Shown here: one piece after another, positions 5,608 through 6,912 of the stretch
Layout: every line of letters begins with the position of its first letter
Numbering within the stretch: the stretch's first letter is position 1
From: CAYTAP01 sp964435775
GTDB lineage: Bacteria > Planctomycetota > Phycisphaerae > Tepidisphaerales > Tepidisphaeraceae
NCBI GenBank assembly: GCA_964435775.1
Contig: CAYTAP010000162.1
Coordinates: forward strand, 1 to 6,912
Reading direction: 5' to 3'
DNA length: 6,912 nt
The notes under the pieces: generated by a model
The model's database searches: none
Told to the model about the DNA's origin: nothing
What the model saw: only the letters and a program-made list of their open reading frames with translations
Position numbers and translations under genes: made by a program

Positions 5608-6801
5608 CTACGGTCTTCCCAATCCTCCATCGGGTCGGCGAAGCTGCGTCCATTTGACCACCTCGTTGGTGCAGGGGTATTTCGCGGCGGCCTTTTCAGC
5701 CAGATCGATTCCGATCCCTGGTTTGGCGTTGGGATAGAGGTATCCGCCGCGCTGTTCGGGGGCGCCGGGGAAGACTTCGTGCACGGCGTCGTTGAACCCC
5801 GCGAACTCCTGGATGCCGAAATTGATGGACGACACGTCGAGATGAACGTTGGCGGCGTGGCCGATGGGAGAGGTGTCCTGCGGCCCGTGCCATGCGGTGC
5901 GCACGCCATGCAACTCGCCGAGGATCGCCGCCTTGTGGGCCGGCGTGATTCCCCCCATCTGGCTGACGTGCATGCGCATGAAGTCGATCCGCCGGGATGT
6001 GATCAAAGGCGTCCATTCGCGCGGGTGGTTGAACAGTTCGCCCATCGCCAGCGGCGTGGCTGTTACGGCGCGAACGTTTTCAAACCAGTCGATGTCCTCG
6101 GGCGCCAGGAGGTCCTCGAGGAAGAACAGGCGCAATGGCTCGAGCTCCTTTGCGAAGGCCACCGCCTCGGCGGGCGCGAGGCGGGAATGAACATCGTGCA
6201 TCAGCTCCAGGTCCGGGTACTTGCTTCTGATGTGGGAGAGCGCCTTGATCGCGCCTCGCATGTAGTGATGGGGATTGAAATAGGTTCCCTCCAGCGCCCC
6301 GTCCGGGCGGCCGGACATCTCATCCTTCCCGCCATACCCACCCATCTGCACCCGCAAGTGCCGCACGCCATCAGCCATGAACTTGTCCACCGACTCGGCG
6401 ATTCGCTCGGGCGTCGTTCCGTCGGCATGACGATAGACGGCGGCCGCCTCGCGCACCTTGCCGCCGAGCAGGTCATACACCGGCATTCCGGCGCGTTTGC
6501 CCTTGATGTCCCAGAGCGCCTGATCCACACCGGAGATCGCATTGTTCAAAACCGGCCCGTTGCGCCAGTAGCCGTTGACGTGCATCAACTGCCAGAGTTC
6601 CTCGATGCGATCGACTTCCCGTCCGATGAGCAGCGGGCGAAAATGCTCCTCAATCGCGGCCTTCACCGCCAGGTAGCGCTGCGTGAATGTCGCGCATCCG
6701 ACGCCATGCAGCCCGGCTTCAGAGGTCTCGATCTTTACGATGACGAGTGGCGTATTCTGTGGCGCGGTTGTGATGACGCGAATATTTTGAATTGTCACCA
6801 T
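5608..6801 (-). CDS. Enolase-superfamily sugar-acid dehydratase, D-mannonate dehydratase (ManD)/RspA-like
   Basis: The 397-residue protein has the normal length and full domain order of the ManD subgroup. An N-terminal capping domain (about 1-115, with NGPVLNNAISGVDQALWDIK at 81-100) is followed by a TIM barrel. The three Mg ligands appear as D203 (HDVHSRLAP), E229 (FFLED) and E255 (MGELFN). H205 and H305 (AWHGPQDTSP) are the expected catalytic histidines; R150 lies in LRVQ. NFGIQEFAGF (327-336) and a ManD-like C-terminus (YPNAKPGIGIDLAEKAAAKYP) follow. Family members dehydrate D-mannonate and/or D-gluconate to 2-keto-3-deoxygluconate, and some have no such activity. The residue where I expect the catalytic tyrosine (about 12 after the R in RxQ) appears to be methionine (M162), so mannonate activity is uncertain. 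GAGGAG (6810-6815) supports the start at 6801. It is probably monocistronic, with a large inverted repeat directly after its stop. Confidence 0.9.
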   Translation of the reverse strand: MVTIQNIRVITTAPQNTPLVIVKIETSEAGLHGVGCATFTQRYLAVKAAIEEHFRPLLIGREVDRIEELWQLMHVNGYWRNGPVLNNAISGVDQALWDIKGKRAGMPVYDLLGGKVREAAAVYRHADGTTPERIAESVDKFMADGVRHLRVQMGGYGGKDEMSGRPDGALEGTYFNPHHYMRGAIKALSHIRSKYPDLELMHDVHSRLAPAEAVAFAKELEPLRLFFLEDLLAPEDIDWFENVRAVTATPLAMGELFNHPREWTPLITSRRIDFMRMHVSQMGGITPAHKAAILGELHGVRTAWHGPQDTSPIGHAANVHLDVSSINFGIQEFAGFNDAVHEVFPGAPEQRGGYLYPNAKPGIGIDLAEKAAAKYPCTNEVVKWTQLRRPDGGLGRP

Positions 6802-6867
6802 CGGTGGCTCTCCTCATGTCCAAATAGATGCTCGTATTGGCCGGTTGTGCTGTAATGCCAGCCGTAG

Positions 6868-6912
6868 GGTCCGCCTCGCGGACCATCATGTGTGGCCTGC
6901 AAAAATGGTCCG
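6868..6912. repeat. Second GGTCCG...CGGACC palindrome element, cut by window end
   Basis: GGTCCGC (6868-6874) and GCGGACC (6878-6884) form a perfect 7-pair stem with a CTC loop. After a 21-base spacer the window ends in TGGTCCG (6906-6912), the start of a second unit. The layout (TAGGGTCCG at the outer edge, CGGACCA inward, then TGGTCCG) matches the element at 2487-2550, whose far end reads CGGACCCTA. It lies 64 bases upstream of the dehydratase start codon. Confidence 0.75.

Noticed and set aside
5779..6855. 358-codon plus-strand open frame opposite the dehydratase
   Set aside because: Antisense shadow; the minus-strand protein has complete enolase-superfamily motifs and a good ribosome site.

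Overview
The window is GC-rich bacterial DNA carrying five essentially complete protein-coding genes and the tail of a sixth. Three runs of exactly 10 N mark assembly gaps, so this is probably a draft or metagenome-assembled contig. The intergenic spaces hold purine-rich microsatellites, A/T-rich mirrored repeats and GGTCCG/CGGACC palindromes placed tightly against the 3' ends of genes. I associate that style, from memory, with Planctomycetota (Phycisphaerae-like). The taxonomic call is an inference from repeat style and gene flavour, not from a marker gene.

Left part (1-2424, + strand): the last 40 codons of an unidentified gene overlap by ATGA a large polytopic membrane protein of the GT-C (GT39/ArnT-like) glycosyltransferase type. 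After 91 bases comes a cytoplasmic GT2 glycosyltransferase of the dolichyl-/undecaprenyl-phosphate sugar synthase type. A plausible working model is that the GT2 enzyme loads a sugar onto a polyprenyl phosphate and the membrane protein uses that lipid-linked sugar on the outer face of the membrane. The membrane protein is interrupted by a gap; the reading frames on the two sides agree only if the real missing length is a multiple of three.

Middle (2400-3926, + strand): the GT2 gene ends inside a 7-base microsatellite. An octamer repeat, a pair of inverted GGTCCG palindromes, a gap and a 28-base poly-G tract follow. Then comes a Spinster-like MFS transporter whose stop codon is lost in or just after the third gap.

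Convergent spacer (3927-4416): no credible protein. It holds a tandem pyrimidine 13-mer, several hairpins, and a strong minus-strand intrinsic terminator about 320 bases beyond the end of asd. It is either a long structured 3' UTR of asd or an unrecognised minus-strand RNA.

Right part (4417-6912, - strand): aspartate-semialdehyde dehydrogenase (asd; lysine/DAP, threonine and methionine pathway) and a ManD/RspA-like sugar-acid dehydratase of the enolase superfamily read in the same direction. They are separated by a terminator-like hairpin, an extended -10 promoter candidate and a 37-base-arm inverted repeat, so they are probably separate transcription units. The window ends in a second, truncated copy of the GGTCCG palindrome element.

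I found no complete new defence, mobile or CRISPR-type system. The most distinctive material is the repeat architecture and the structured convergent spacer.
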